Assembly: GCA_050694175.1 (NCBI GenBank)
Contig: JBOGXA010000013.1
Location: forward strand, 1 to 64,000
Source: JBOGXA01 sp050694175
Lineage (GTDB): Bacteria; Actinomycetota; CADDZG01; WHSQ01
Direction of reading: 5' to 3'
Length of the DNA stretch: 64,000 nucleotides
The notes under the pieces were generated by a model that searched no databases, was not told where the DNA came from, and was given only the letters and a program-made list of their open reading frames with translations. The position numbers and the translations under genes are program-made. This document shows positions 17,439-25,269 of this stretch, one piece after another (the first letter of the stretch is position 1; every line of letters begins with the position of its first letter).

Positions 17439-18236
17439 GTGCCCGTAACCGTGCGCGACATCCGCGCTTTCAAAGACCGTGGCGAGAAGTTCGCCATGCT
17501 CACCGCTTACGACGCGCCCGGGGCCCGATTGCTCGACGACGCCGGGATCCCCATTCTGCTCGTCGGCGACAGTCTCGGAATGGTCGTGCTCGGCCACGAC
17601 ACGACCCTGCCCGTCACCGTCGACGACATCGTGCACCACACCGCGGCGGCCGTGCGCGGGGCAACCAACGCAATGATCGTGGCCGACATGCCGTTCATGA
17701 GCTACCAGCCTTCGGTCGAGGACGGGATCCGCAACGCCGGCCGGCTGATGAAAGAGGGCGGCGCCCATGCGGTCAAACTCGAGGGTGGAGGGCGCGTCCT
17801 CGAGATCGTGTCCCGGCTCACCGACGGCGGCATCCCGGTGATGGGTCACATCGGTCTGACCCCACAGAGCGTCAACCAGTTCGGCGGCTACCGGGTCCAG
17901 GGCCGGGAGGCGGAGGGCGCCGAACGCATCCTCACCGACGCCAAGGACCTCGAGGCGGCGGGTGTCTTCTCGCTGGTCCTGGAGGCCGTCCCGGCAGAGC
18001 TTGCCTCGGAGGTCACGCGGTCCCTGTCGATCCCGACGATCGGAATCGGCGCGGGGCCCGACTGCGACGGCCAGGTCCTCGTATTCCACGACTTCCTCGG
18101 CATCACCACCGGCAGGGCCCCCCGCTTCGTGAAGCGGTACGCGACCCTGGCCGACGACATCGTGCGGGCCGCCCGCTCGTTTGCCGCGGACGTGGCCGCC
18201 GGGGACTACCCCGGACCCGAGCACAGCTACGAGTAG
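17439..18236 (+). CDS. panB: 3-methyl-2-oxobutanoate hydroxymethyltransferase
   Basis: This is the first committed step of pantothenate synthesis: ketopantoate from alpha-ketoisovalerate and methylene-tetrahydrofolate. The 265-aa length is canonical. Motifs include 'MLTAYDAPGARLLDDAGIPILLVGDSLGMV' with magnesium-binding Asp, 'VKLEGG', 'GHIGLTPQSVNQFGGYRVQGR', 'VLEAVPAELA' with the catalytic Glu and 'TIGIGAGPDCDGQVLV'. The GTG start has AGAGGAGG 5 nt upstream. It is a single-gene unit followed by a GC hairpin. panC and panD are not in the window. Confidence 0.96.
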   Translation: MPVTVRDIRAFKDRGEKFAMLTAYDAPGARLLDDAGIPILLVGDSLGMVVLGHDTTLPVTVDDIVHHTAAAVRGATNAMIVADMPFMSYQPSVEDGIRNAGRLMKEGGAHAVKLEGGGRVLEIVSRLTDGGIPVMGHIGLTPQSVNQFGGYRVQGREAEGAERILTDAKDLEAAGVFSLVLEAVPAELASEVTRSLSIPTIGIGAGPDCDGQVLVFHDFLGITTGRAPRFVKRYATLADDIVRAARSFAADVAAGDYPGPEHSYE

Positions 18237-18252
18237 CCGGCCTCCCGGCCGG
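18237..18252 (+). terminator. Short GC-rich hairpin after panB
   Basis: CCGGCC (18237–18242) and GGCCGG (18247–18252) form a 6-bp stem with a 4-nt loop directly after the panB stop. There is no U tract, as is common for actinobacterial terminators. Confidence 0.45.
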
Positions 18253-18343
18253 CCTTCAAGTGCCCCCCGGCGCATGCCGATTCCTTGGGTGCGCCCGCTT
18301 TTCGGGGCCCTGGGGCCGCGCCCGAACGTTGAGAGGGAGTGAC

Positions 18344-19225
18344 ATGCAGGAGCTGGGAGCACAACAGGATAACGACGGCGCGGAGGCGATTCGTTGCGCC
18401 GACTGCGGGGCCCTCAACTCCGCCGACGCCGACTGGTGCGGGCAGTGCCTCAGGTCGTTTGCGCCTCCGCCTCCGCCGGCTTACATATCGCCGGGGGCGT
18501 CCCCCGCGCCGCCGCTCATGACGGAGGCCGACCCGCTGTTTGGGCCGCCCCCGCCGCCCGCGCCGGCAGACGATGCGTTCGACGTGCTCTTAGACCCCCT
18601 CGGGATCGGCTTCGGAAGCATCGGGCCGGCTCCGGCGGAGGATCGCAACGCCGGCGACGCGGGCGCTCAGGGTGACACGGCTCAACCACTGGGGGCCGCC
18701 CCGGTCGTGCGCAGAGAGGGCGCTTTTGCGATCGCGGGCGATGAGATCTCGTGGACGTGCGATCGCTGCGACACCGACAACGAGCTGTCGGCCCCCGCGT
18801 GCCGCGTGTGCGGGACCCGCTTCGGAGCTGCCCCCCAGCCGAGCATCGTGGTCACTCGAGACCCGAACAACGTCGCGATGCTGTCGCTTTTCTTCCCGGG
18901 TGCCGGCCACGCGTACCTGGGCATGTGGGCCCAGGCGATTGCGCGGGCGGCACTCACCATCTGGGTACTGGCGGTCGTTCTGGTCGCGGCGCTTCAAAAG
19001 GGGGTACCCGGGTCGGGATCAATCGTCGTGATCTTCGGCGCCACAGCCTTTGCGCTCTGGGGCCTGACGGCCCACGACGCCTATCGCGAGGCGTCCAACG
19101 ACCCCCATGGAGTCATCCTCAGGCCGCGCATATTCCTTTATTTGACGATCGGGTTGTTGTTCGCCCTGTTCGCTTCGGTGATGGCGGCGGTGATCAACGT
19201 AACCCCCCAAGTGGCCGGCCTCTAA
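18344..19225 (+). CDS. Double zinc-ribbon membrane protein, unknown function
   Basis: ATG 18344 has GAGAGGGAG upstream. The 293-aa protein has two zinc ribbons of the RanBP/zinc-ribbon type, 'IRCADCGALNSADADWCGQCLRSF' (about 17–40) and 'WTCDRCDTDNELSAPACRVCGTRF' (about 137–160). They are joined by a Pro-rich linker and followed by four hydrophobic segments in the C-terminal 110 residues, starting at 'NNVAMLSLFFPGAGHAYLGMWAQAIARA', which resembles the TM2/double-helix hairpin of small membrane domains. It is probably a cytoplasmic zinc sensor or scaffold tethered to the membrane. It converges on the next gene with a 4-nt overlap. Confidence 0.75.
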   Translation: MQELGAQQDNDGAEAIRCADCGALNSADADWCGQCLRSFAPPPPPAYISPGASPAPPLMTEADPLFGPPPPPAPADDAFDVLLDPLGIGFGSIGPAPAEDRNAGDAGAQGDTAQPLGAAPVVRREGAFAIAGDEISWTCDRCDTDNELSAPACRVCGTRFGAAPQPSIVVTRDPNNVAMLSLFFPGAGHAYLGMWAQAIARAALTIWVLAVVLVAALQKGVPGSGSIVVIFGATAFALWGLTAHDAYREASNDPHGVILRPRIFLYLTIGLLFALFASVMAAVINVTPQVAGL

Positions 19226-20070
19226 GCGACAAAAACAGGCGTTATCGGGCCTTCCGGTCCTTCGACCGCCCACGAGCCGGCGCGGCACACCGCACCCACA
19301 CGCCCGGCTCGATCCAGCGCCAGCAGACCCGCCGACAGCCGGTCCGTCGTGCCGAGGTCGCGGATGACCTCCTCGCACGCGCGCTGCGGCTCCGTGCCAT
19401 CCTCGATCAATCGTCCGACGCGGGCGGACGCGATGGTCTGGAGGAACAACTCGCCGACGCCGGTTCCGACGACGGCGGCGGCCGGCGACGCGTAGATGCC
19501 CGCACCGAATACGGGTGCGTCGCCCACCCGCCCGGGCAGTTGACCAAAAACGCCTCCCGTCGACGATCCGGCAACGAGGCAGCCCTCGTCGTCGAGCGCG
19601 ATCGCTCCGACGGTGTCGACGTGCTCGGGAGCCGCGAAGTTCTCGAGATTGAGCCGCCCGGACGCGCGCGCGTCCTCCCACCGGTTGCGCTGCGCCTGGG
19701 TGCTTCCCGGGATCTTGCGCATGTCGTGTCCGAACGCATCGGCGCCCGGCCCGACCAGGAACACGTGCGGAGTGTCCTCGAGGACCCGGCGGGCGAGACT
19801 TATGGGGTTGGCCACCGTTGTAGCGCCGACTGCGCCATAGCGCCCGGTGGCGCCGTCGGCCAACCCCGCATCGAGTTCGACGTAGCCGTCGCGGTTCAGG
19901 ACGGAACCGTAGCCGGCGTTGAGCGCCGGATCGTCTTCCATGACGACGATTGCGCGCTCGACCGCGTCGATGGCGCGTGCGGCCGTGCCACCCACAACAA
20001 TGGCTTCGGCCAACGACGGCCGCTCGCGCTCGACTCCGGACACACCTCCATGAACGTAGAGAAGCGTCAT
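19222..20070 (-). CDS. Isoaspartyl peptidase/L-asparaginase (Ntn hydrolase, family T2)
   Basis: The 282-aa precursor matches plant-type asparaginases. The autocleavage nucleophile is Thr153 in 'HVDTVGAIALD', followed by the substrate-binding 'GSSTGGVFGQLPGRVGD' and 'GTGVGE'. The N-terminal chain has 'YVHGG' and 'NAGYGSVLNRDGYVELDA'. It would remove beta-linked Asp from damaged proteins or dipeptides. Its ATG at 20070 overlaps another ATG on the plus strand (CATG), and a shorter plus-strand start seems better for the neighbour. It is tail-to-tail with the zinc-ribbon membrane gene. Confidence 0.9.
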   Translation of the reverse strand: MTLLYVHGGVSGVERERPSLAEAIVVGGTAARAIDAVERAIVVMEDDPALNAGYGSVLNRDGYVELDAGLADGATGRYGAVGATTVANPISLARRVLEDTPHVFLVGPGADAFGHDMRKIPGSTQAQRNRWEDARASGRLNLENFAAPEHVDTVGAIALDDEGCLVAGSSTGGVFGQLPGRVGDAPVFGAGIYASPAAAVVGTGVGELFLQTIASARVGRLIEDGTEPQRACEEVIRDLGTTDRLSAGLLALDRAGRVGAVCRAGSWAVEGPEGPITPVFVA

Positions 20071-20113
20071 GAGGAGGCAACCTACCGCGGGCGTGGAGCA
20101 ATACCATGCCTCT

Positions 20114-20896
20114 GTGGCCGTCTACGTGGTCTCAGACCTGCACGGGGCATTCGACGATCTGCACAAGGCGGTGCCCGAGGGGGCAATCGTGTTGCTCCTC
20201 GGCGACTTGATCAACCTCGTGGACTACTTCTCGATGACCGGCATCCTGACCGAGGTGTTCTCGGCGGAGGCCGTGGCGGAGGTTGTCCGCCTCCGCACCC
20301 AGCAGCGCTTCGAGGAGGCCGGTCGCGTCATCCGCAGCCGGTCCGCGGGCCGTGAAGACGAGGTCCGTAGCCGAATTTCCGAGCTGGTGCGCAGCGAGTA
20401 CGAAGCGTTTTTCCAGAGCCTCGCGCGCGAGACGTACCTCATCCTCGGCAATGTCGACAATCCGAGGGTCGCCGAGGAGTACGCGGCGTCGCATCCCGAA
20501 GTGCACCTGGTCGACGGGCAGGTCGTGACGATCGAGGGCGAACGGTTCGGATTCGTCGGCGGCGCGCTTCCCACCCCGTTGCATGTCGCCGGCGAGATCA
20601 CCGAGGAGGAGATGCGCGCAAAAGTTGAAAGACTGGGGGATTGCGATGTGCTTTGCTCGCACATACCGCCGGCCGTGCCAGAGCTGTGCTTCGACACGGT
20701 CTCGAAGAAAAGCGAGCGCGGGAGCCGGGACCTGCTCGACTACATCCGCGACGTCGAGCCTCGAATCGCCTATTTCGGGCACGTTCATCAGCCCCTCGTC
20801 TCCGTCATGTCGATCGGCGAGACGAGATGCATCAACGTGGGCTACTTTCGGGGGACGCGCCGTGCCTGGCCGCACGGCCGGGAACGGGACCGTTAG
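20114..20896 (+). CDS. Calcineurin-like metallophosphoesterase
   Basis: GTG 20114 is preferred because it starts the protein right at the conserved core ('VAVYVVSDLHG'). An ATG at 20069 would add 15 unconserved residues and overlap the divergent gene's start. The five metallophosphoesterase blocks are visible: 'SDLHG', 'LLGDLINL', 'LILGNVDNP' (GNxD instead of GNHE), 'CSHIPP' and 'GHVHQP'. An inserted helical region of about 60 residues lies between the second and third blocks. It may be a nucleotide or phosphodiester hydrolase. In actinomycetes a similar gene precedes the SRPBCC/ArsA/glk genes. Confidence 0.87.
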   Translation: MAVYVVSDLHGAFDDLHKAVPEGAIVLLLGDLINLVDYFSMTGILTEVFSAEAVAEVVRLRTQQRFEEAGRVIRSRSAGREDEVRSRISELVRSEYEAFFQSLARETYLILGNVDNPRVAEEYAASHPEVHLVDGQVVTIEGERFGFVGGALPTPLHVAGEITEEEMRAKVERLGDCDVLCSHIPPAVPELCFDTVSKKSERGSRDLLDYIRDVEPRIAYFGHVHQPLVSVMSIGETRCINVGYFRGTRRAWPHGRERDR

Positions 20897-20929
20897 GGCG
20901 GCGCCATCACTACGGCGAAAGGACACAAG

Positions 20930-21364
20930 ATGGCCGACGCAGTGAAGGACTCGATCGACGTGGCGGCCACCGCCGAAGCGATCTTCGACGTGGCGACGGA
21001 TTTCGAGACTTATCCAGACTGGAATCCCAGCATCAAACAGGTCGAGGTCAAGGAGCGAGGCTCCGACGGACTCGCGACCAAGGTGTGGATGGAAGTGGAC
21101 GCAAAGTTGCGCGTGGTCACCTACACGCTCGAGTATGACTACTCGGACGCACCGGAATCGTTCTCCTGGAAGCTACTCGACGGTGACGTCAAGGAGCTCG
21201 AAGGGTCGTACGTGTTCGACGAGTTCGAGGATGTCACAGAGGTCACCTACGAGATGAAGGTTGACCCCGGGTTCCCCATCCCGAAACTGCTGAAGCGGCA
21301 GGCCGAGAAGCAGATAGCCAGAGGTGCGCTCGAAGATCTCAAGAAGCGCGTCGAGTCTCGCTGA
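20930..21364 (+). CDS. SRPBCC (START/Bet v1-like, polyketide cyclase/dehydrase family) protein
   Basis: The 144-aa protein has the helix-grip pattern: 'VKDSIDVAATAEAIFDVATDFETYPDWNPSIKQVEV' at the N-terminus, six strands including 'YTLEYDYSDAPESFSWKLLDG', and a long amphipathic C-terminal helix ending in Lys/Arg. It would bind a hydrophobic ligand, and no catalytic residue can be named. It is followed within 15 nt by the ArsA-like ATPase gene. This order is shared with actinomycete genomes, and inference points to a common role in membrane or lipid handling. Confidence 0.85.
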   Translation: MADAVKDSIDVAATAEAIFDVATDFETYPDWNPSIKQVEVKERGSDGLATKVWMEVDAKLRVVTYTLEYDYSDAPESFSWKLLDGDVKELEGSYVFDEFEDVTEVTYEMKVDPGFPIPKLLKRQAEKQIARGALEDLKKRVESR

Positions 21365-21378
21365 GCTCGGCGGCACCG

Positions 21379-22554
21379 GTGCGCATCATCCTGTTCACGG
21401 GCAAGGGAGGGGTCGGCAAGACGACGGTCGCGTCGGCCACCGCCGTCCGCATCGCCGCCTCTGGGGCGAAGACCCTCGTGATGTCGACGGATCCGGCCCA
21501 CTCTCTGGGCGATTGCTTCGACGCCGAGCTGGGCCCCCGCCCGGCCGAAGTCGCTCCCAACCTGTGGGCGGAGGAGATCGACCCCCAGCAGCGGCTGGAA
21601 GAGAACTGGCGGGAGATCCAGCAACACGCGATCGCCGTCCTCAACTGGGCGGGCCTTGCCGAGGTCGAGGCCGAGGAGCTGTCGGTGATCCCAGGCCTGG
21701 ACGAGCTGTTTTCGCTTGCCGACGTGAAGCGCTACCACGATGGGGGGCCGTACGACACGGTGATCGTCGACTGCGCGCCCACGGGGGAGACCCTCAGGCT
21801 GTTGTCGTTGCCCGACATCATTCAGTGGTACATGGAGCGCATCTTTCCCGTCGAGCGGAAGGTGATGGGCGCGCTCAGACCCGTCGCCCGCAGGATCACC
21901 TCCCTTCCACTGCCGGATGACTCGGTCTACGAGGCCGTCCGGCGCTTCTATGACAGACTCGCGGGGGTCCGCCAGATTCTTACCGACGGCTCGGTGACCT
22001 CGGTGAGACTCGTTGTGAACCCAGAGCGCATGGTCGTCGCCGAAGCAAAGCGCACCTTTACTTACCTGAGCCTGTTCGGCTACCGGGTCGATGCCGTCGT
22101 TGTGAATCGTTTGCTGCCCGACGAGATCACCGACTCTTATTTCGACAGATGGAAGGAGATCCAGTCCGAACACCTCCGCTCGATCGAAGACTCGTTCGCG
22201 CCCTTGCCGTTACTTACGTCGAGGCTGCGAGAGCACGAGCTGATAGGCAGTGAGCTCCTCGCGGAGCTCGCCGACGAGCTCTACGATGACCGCAATCCCG
22301 CCGAGGTCCTGTTCATGGACGAGCCGATGACGATAGCCAAGAGTGGTGAAACGTACACACTTACCCTCCGGCTTCCGTTTACGAGGCGCGAAGACCTCGA
22401 ACTTTCGCAAAAAGCCGACGAGCTCTTCGTGCGGGTTGGACCGTATCGCCGCACGATTATGCTTCCGAGGGCTTTGGTCACGCGTGAAGTGACTTCGGCC
22501 CAGCACCTCGATGGCCGTGTCGAGGTTGTCTTTAAACGAGGTAACGAAGAATGA
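21379..22554 (+). CDS. ArsA/Get3-like ATPase
   Basis: This 391-aa protein starts at GTG. The deviant Walker A 'FTGKGGVGKTTVASATAVR', switch I 'STDPAHSLGD' and 'DCAPTGETLRLLSLPD' define the SIMIBI ArsA/Get3 class. The Cys ligands of arsenite-transporting ArsA are not evident, so arsenic resistance is unlikely. The last ~85 residues form a small beta domain of the kind appended to cyanobacterial and actinobacterial ArsA homologues. Membrane-protein targeting or lipid handling with the SRPBCC partner is an inference. It overlaps the next small gene by 4 nt. Confidence 0.88.
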   Translation: MRIILFTGKGGVGKTTVASATAVRIAASGAKTLVMSTDPAHSLGDCFDAELGPRPAEVAPNLWAEEIDPQQRLEENWREIQQHAIAVLNWAGLAEVEAEELSVIPGLDELFSLADVKRYHDGGPYDTVIVDCAPTGETLRLLSLPDIIQWYMERIFPVERKVMGALRPVARRITSLPLPDDSVYEAVRRFYDRLAGVRQILTDGSVTSVRLVVNPERMVVAEAKRTFTYLSLFGYRVDAVVVNRLLPDEITDSYFDRWKEIQSEHLRSIEDSFAPLPLLTSRLREHELIGSELLAELADELYDDRNPAEVLFMDEPMTIAKSGETYTLTLRLPFTRREDLELSQKADELFVRVGPYRRTIMLPRALVTREVTSAQHLDGRVEVVFKRGNEE

Positions 22555-22844
22555 GCGAAAGCGAGAGAGCAGGACGATACAGCGATCTCTTCGGCACCGG
22601 GGAGGACGCGCGCCACGGGGATGAAGGCCACCCGTCCAACTGTGACTACTGCCCGATATGCGCTGCGATCGGCGTCGTGCGCAATACGAAGCCCGAGGTG
22701 CTGGAACACCTTGCGGGGGCCGCGCGCGAGCTGATCCTTGCCGCGGGGCTGCTGCTGGAGGAGGCCGAGCGCGTGGCGGGGGGAGCCGAGCGGAGAGGTC
22801 GCGCCGCGCCCGACGAGCGGGTCCGCAGGATCGACCTCGAGTAG
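22551..22844 (+). CDS. Small Cys-containing protein of the ArsA–glk block
   Basis: The 97-aa protein contains 'NCDYCPICAAIGVVRNTKPEVLEHLAGAARELILAAGLLLEEAERV': a CxxCxxC cluster followed by a long amphipathic helix. This matches the short actinobacterial protein usually found between the ArsA-like gene and glucokinase (DUF5304-like by my recollection). The start lies in the ATGA overlap with the ATPase gene, so the two products are probably made together. Zinc or iron–sulfur binding by the three Cys is possible, and the function is unknown. Confidence 0.78.
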   Translation: MSESERAGRYSDLFGTGEDARHGDEGHPSNCDYCPICAAIGVVRNTKPEVLEHLAGAARELILAAGLLLEEAERVAGGAERRGRAAPDERVRRIDLE

Positions 22845-22845
22845 T

Positions 22846-22890
22846 CGTATGGGAACTCGGGGGCACATATTGCCTCCTTTCTCCCATGCG
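22846..22890. repeat. 45-nt intergenic hairpin repeat, copy 1 (related to 42299–42343)
   Basis: The outer arms TGGGA and TCCCA with further pairing of GGGGGCA and TGCC(T)CC form a hairpin immediately after a stop codon. Aligned to the reverse complement of 42299–42343, about 30 of 45 positions match, including TGGGAA and GGGCACATA. It lies between two plus-strand genes and could act as a terminator, but the sequence conservation of the loop is more than a terminator needs. Confidence 0.55.
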
Positions 22891-22934
22891 TCGCCGGTGA
22901 GCGGACTTGGATCGCCTCCCGATATCCTGGTGCC

Positions 22935-23930
22935 ATGAGGCCACAGGAGAACGCGCGCGGATCTCGTACCGTCATCGGCGTCGACATAGGTGGGACGAAA
23001 ACCAAGGCGGGCATCGTCGACGAGTCCGGTGCGCAGCTCGCTGAGGTCGAGATCCCGACCGATCCCACGGCCGGTACCAAGAGCATCCTGACGGTGATCG
23101 AGGACCTGAGCCGGCGCGGCGAGCAGATGGACATCGACATCGAAGCCGTAGGCATCGGGGCGGCCGGATTCGTTTCGAGTGCGACGGGGTCCGTGACGTT
23201 CGCTCCGAACCTCATTTACGACGATCCGCACATCGCCCATGCGGTGCACGCGCGAACCGGGCTGCCGGTTGTGGTCGACAACGACGCGAACGCAGCGGTA
23301 TGGGGAGAGCGCACCTTCGGCACCGCGCGGGGAGCCGACGACATCGTGTTGCTCACACTGGGCACGGGGGTTGGGAGCGGGATCATTTCGAACGGACGGC
23401 TTATCAGAGGAGCAACCGGCGCCGGCGCAGAGTTCGGACACACGATCGTCGACCCCGAGGGACCTCAGTGCAATTGCGGCCTGAGGGGATGCGTCGAGCA
23501 GTTCGCATCGGGACAGGCGATCGCGCGCATGGGGCGCGAGGCGGTGGGGGCCGACCCGGACTCCACGATCCTTGCGTTCGCGGATTCGATCGAGTCCATC
23601 ACCGCAGAGGATGTCGCGAAGGCCGCCCGCCAGCTCGACGAAAGCGCGCGCGACGTGATGCGACGAGCGGGGCTCATGTTGGGCATTGCGATGTCGAATC
23701 TTGCCAACCTCTTCGATCCCGAGGTTATCGTGCTGGGGGGGAGTGTCGTAAGGGCCGGCGAACCCTTCCTAGGCCCGGCTCGGGACCAGCTCGCCGAGAT
23801 GACCGCCGTGCAGCGTCGCCGGCCGATGCGGCTCGACGTCAGCTCGCTCGGAGGAGAGGCAGCGATCCTCGGCGCCGCGGCGCTTGCATTCGACGAGGCC
23901 CGAATACCGCCCGCGACGGAACGACCGTAA
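22935..23930 (+). CDS. glk: ROK family glucokinase
   Basis: The 331-aa protein has the ATP phosphate-binding 'GVDIGGTKTKAGIVD', sugar-binding 'VVDNDANAAVWGE', 'LTLGTGVGSGI', and the ROK motif 'GAGAEFGHTIVDPEGPQCNCGLRGCVEQFASG' with the CxCGxxGCxE zinc cluster. This is close to actinobacterial GlkA, which phosphorylates glucose and takes part in carbon control in Streptomyces. TATCCT at 22923–22928 lies 6 nt before the ATG, suggesting a leaderless mRNA starting downstream of the hairpin at 22846. Confidence 0.92.
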   Translation: MRPQENARGSRTVIGVDIGGTKTKAGIVDESGAQLAEVEIPTDPTAGTKSILTVIEDLSRRGEQMDIDIEAVGIGAAGFVSSATGSVTFAPNLIYDDPHIAHAVHARTGLPVVVDNDANAAVWGERTFGTARGADDIVLLTLGTGVGSGIISNGRLIRGATGAGAEFGHTIVDPEGPQCNCGLRGCVEQFASGQAIARMGREAVGADPDSTILAFADSIESITAEDVAKAARQLDESARDVMRRAGLMLGIAMSNLANLFDPEVIVLGGSVVRAGEPFLGPARDQLAEMTAVQRRRPMRLDVSSLGGEAAILGAAALAFDEARIPPATERP

Positions 23931-23951
23931 GAGACGCGGAAGGACGATGAG

Positions 23952-24353
23952 ATGAGCATCGAGCGCTACGATCCCGGCGACGGAGGCGCGGGCGCGGCCG
24001 ACACCACGCGGCTGAAGGAATATGCGCTGTTCGCGCCCCGGCTCGTGAAGCTCGTCTTCAGATTGGTGCGCGACCGGCGCGTGCCGGCCAGGCCCAAGGC
24101 AATCCTCGTCATGCTCGGCGCCTACCTCGCCTCGCCGATCGATCTCATCCCCGACTTCATTCCCGGCTTGGGTCATGTCGATGACCTCGTGCTCGCCGCG
24201 TTCGCCCTCGATCAGATCCTCAACCGGGTCCCCGACCAGGTTGTGAGGGAGCACTGGGACGGGGACGAGGACGTGCTGCAGGTCGTGCGCGAGATCCTCG
24301 ATATCGCCGCCGGGATCGTGCCGGACTGGCTCCGGAGACGCCTGAGCGCGTGA
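23952..24353 (+). CDS. DUF1232 (YkvA-like) membrane-associated protein
   Basis: The 133-aa protein contains the DUF1232 signature 'LGAYLASPIDLIPDFIPGLGHVDDLVLAAFALDQIL', one to two hydrophobic helices interrupted by Pro-Asp. The family is widespread and of unknown biochemical role. The gene begins 22 nt after glk and probably shares its transcript. The C-terminal helix 'VVREILDIAAGIVPDWLRRRL' is amphipathic. Confidence 0.85.
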   Translation: MSIERYDPGDGGAGAADTTRLKEYALFAPRLVKLVFRLVRDRRVPARPKAILVMLGAYLASPIDLIPDFIPGLGHVDDLVLAAFALDQILNRVPDQVVREHWDGDEDVLQVVREILDIAAGIVPDWLRRRLSA

Positions 24354-24398
24354 CGGACGCGGTCCCTTGTTTTCCTGCGGGGACGGGGTCCACGGCAC

Positions 24399-24480
24399 GG
24401 CTCCGCCGAGGGCGGATCTGGGATTCCTTCTCGCCGGGAGCGGTAACCGCGCTGCCTGTGGCGGCGGGGGCAGTTCCCTC
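24399..24480. repeat. Dispersed degenerate repeat, copy A (intergenic)
   Basis: The sequence contains GGCTCCGCCGAGGGCGGA then TGGGATTC, matching 24 of 28 bases of 63049–63076. It also has the core AGCGGTAACCGCGC and the end TTCCCTC, both shared with 42097–42176 and 63013–63101. The core is itself a palindrome (GCGGTA.CCGC). This copy fills the 127-nt gap before a membrane-protein gene whose frame is open through it, so it might be translated from a TTG at 24367. Confidence 0.5.
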
Positions 24481-25269
24481 ATGACGGGCGCGGGAGCCGT
24501 CGTCGCGCTGGTGCTCCTCGAGTGGACCACCGGGTGGATGGGGGCGGCGGCGTGGTCCCAGTCGTGGGCGGTCGTGCGCCGTGGCCACTTCCGAGTGCTT
24601 GCATGGGGGGCTGTGGCGCTTGCAACCCTCGGCGTCGCGACGGCCGGAGCGGCCACCTCCGGCGACGACTCCGGCGCTGTGGTCTCGGTCGGCGTCCTGC
24701 TCGTTGCACTGTGCGTCGCCTATCTGGTGGTGCAGCGATTGAGGACGGACCGGCCGGGCACGATCGTCGGCGCGGGCGCGTCGGCCGCGGGACTAGCGAC
24801 GCTCATAGCCGGGGCCGCGCTCATCGACAACTGGGGCCTCGTCGCGGCGACACTGCAACTGACGGCGGGGGCCGCGCTGCTCGGAGCCGTGACCAACGGG
24901 ATGCTGCTCGGTCACTGGTACCTCAACCAACCCGGCCTCAAGCCGTGGGCGCTTGGGCGCCTCACCACGCTGTCACTCGGCGCCCTGGCAACCGCGCTCG
25001 GCCTGGGCCTCGCTTTTGCGGGACCCCTGAGCGGTGCATCGACCGAGGGCGCCGCGTTCGGGCTCGAGGGATTCGGTGAATCATTCGGTGTCGCCTTCTA
25101 CGGGGTGTGGCTGGCCCTGATGGTCGTAACGGGTGCGGTCGTGTGGATGGCGCGCCGGTGCGTGCGAATCCGATCCATTCAGTCGGCAACCGGCCTCTAC
25201 TATGTCGCCCTCCTGACCGCGGGCGTTGCCGAGTTCCTCATTCGCTACCTGATGGTGAACGCCTCATGA
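24481..25269 (+). CDS. Polytopic membrane protein, unknown function
   Basis: With ATG 24481 the product has 262 aa and about eight hydrophobic helices, starting 'TGAGAVVALVLLEWTTGWMGAAAWSQSW' and including 'GMLLGHWYLNQPGLKPWALGRLT'. The frame remains open upstream to a TTG at 24367, which would add 38 residues encoded by a repeat element. No ribosome site marks either start. The HWYL motif after a Gly-rich helix is conserved in hypothetical actinobacterial and acidobacterial membrane proteins as I recall them, but no function is assigned. It overlaps the LLM gene by 4 nt. Confidence 0.75.
   Translation: MTGAGAVVALVLLEWTTGWMGAAAWSQSWAVVRRGHFRVLAWGAVALATLGVATAGAATSGDDSGAVVSVGVLLVALCVAYLVVQRLRTDRPGTIVGAGASAAGLATLIAGAALIDNWGLVAATLQLTAGAALLGAVTNGMLLGHWYLNQPGLKPWALGRLTTLSLGALATALGLGLAFAGPLSGASTEGAAFGLEGFGESFGVAFYGVWLALMVVTGAVVWMARRCVRIRSIQSATGLYYVALLTAGVAEFLIRYLMVNAS

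Noticed and set aside
18751..20355. 534-codon plus-strand frame across the asparaginase gene
   Set aside because: It crosses the 3' end of one gene and the antisense of another. Composition is typical of a shadow frame.
21379..22554. Arsenite-efflux ATPase
   Set aside because: The metal-binding Cys of ArsA are absent, and no arsB, arsR or arsD is nearby. Context is the SRPBCC–glk block.
22846..22890. CRISPR repeat or crRNA-like element (with 42299–42343)
   Set aside because: Single, widely spaced, inverted copies with no spacer array and no cas genes in the window.
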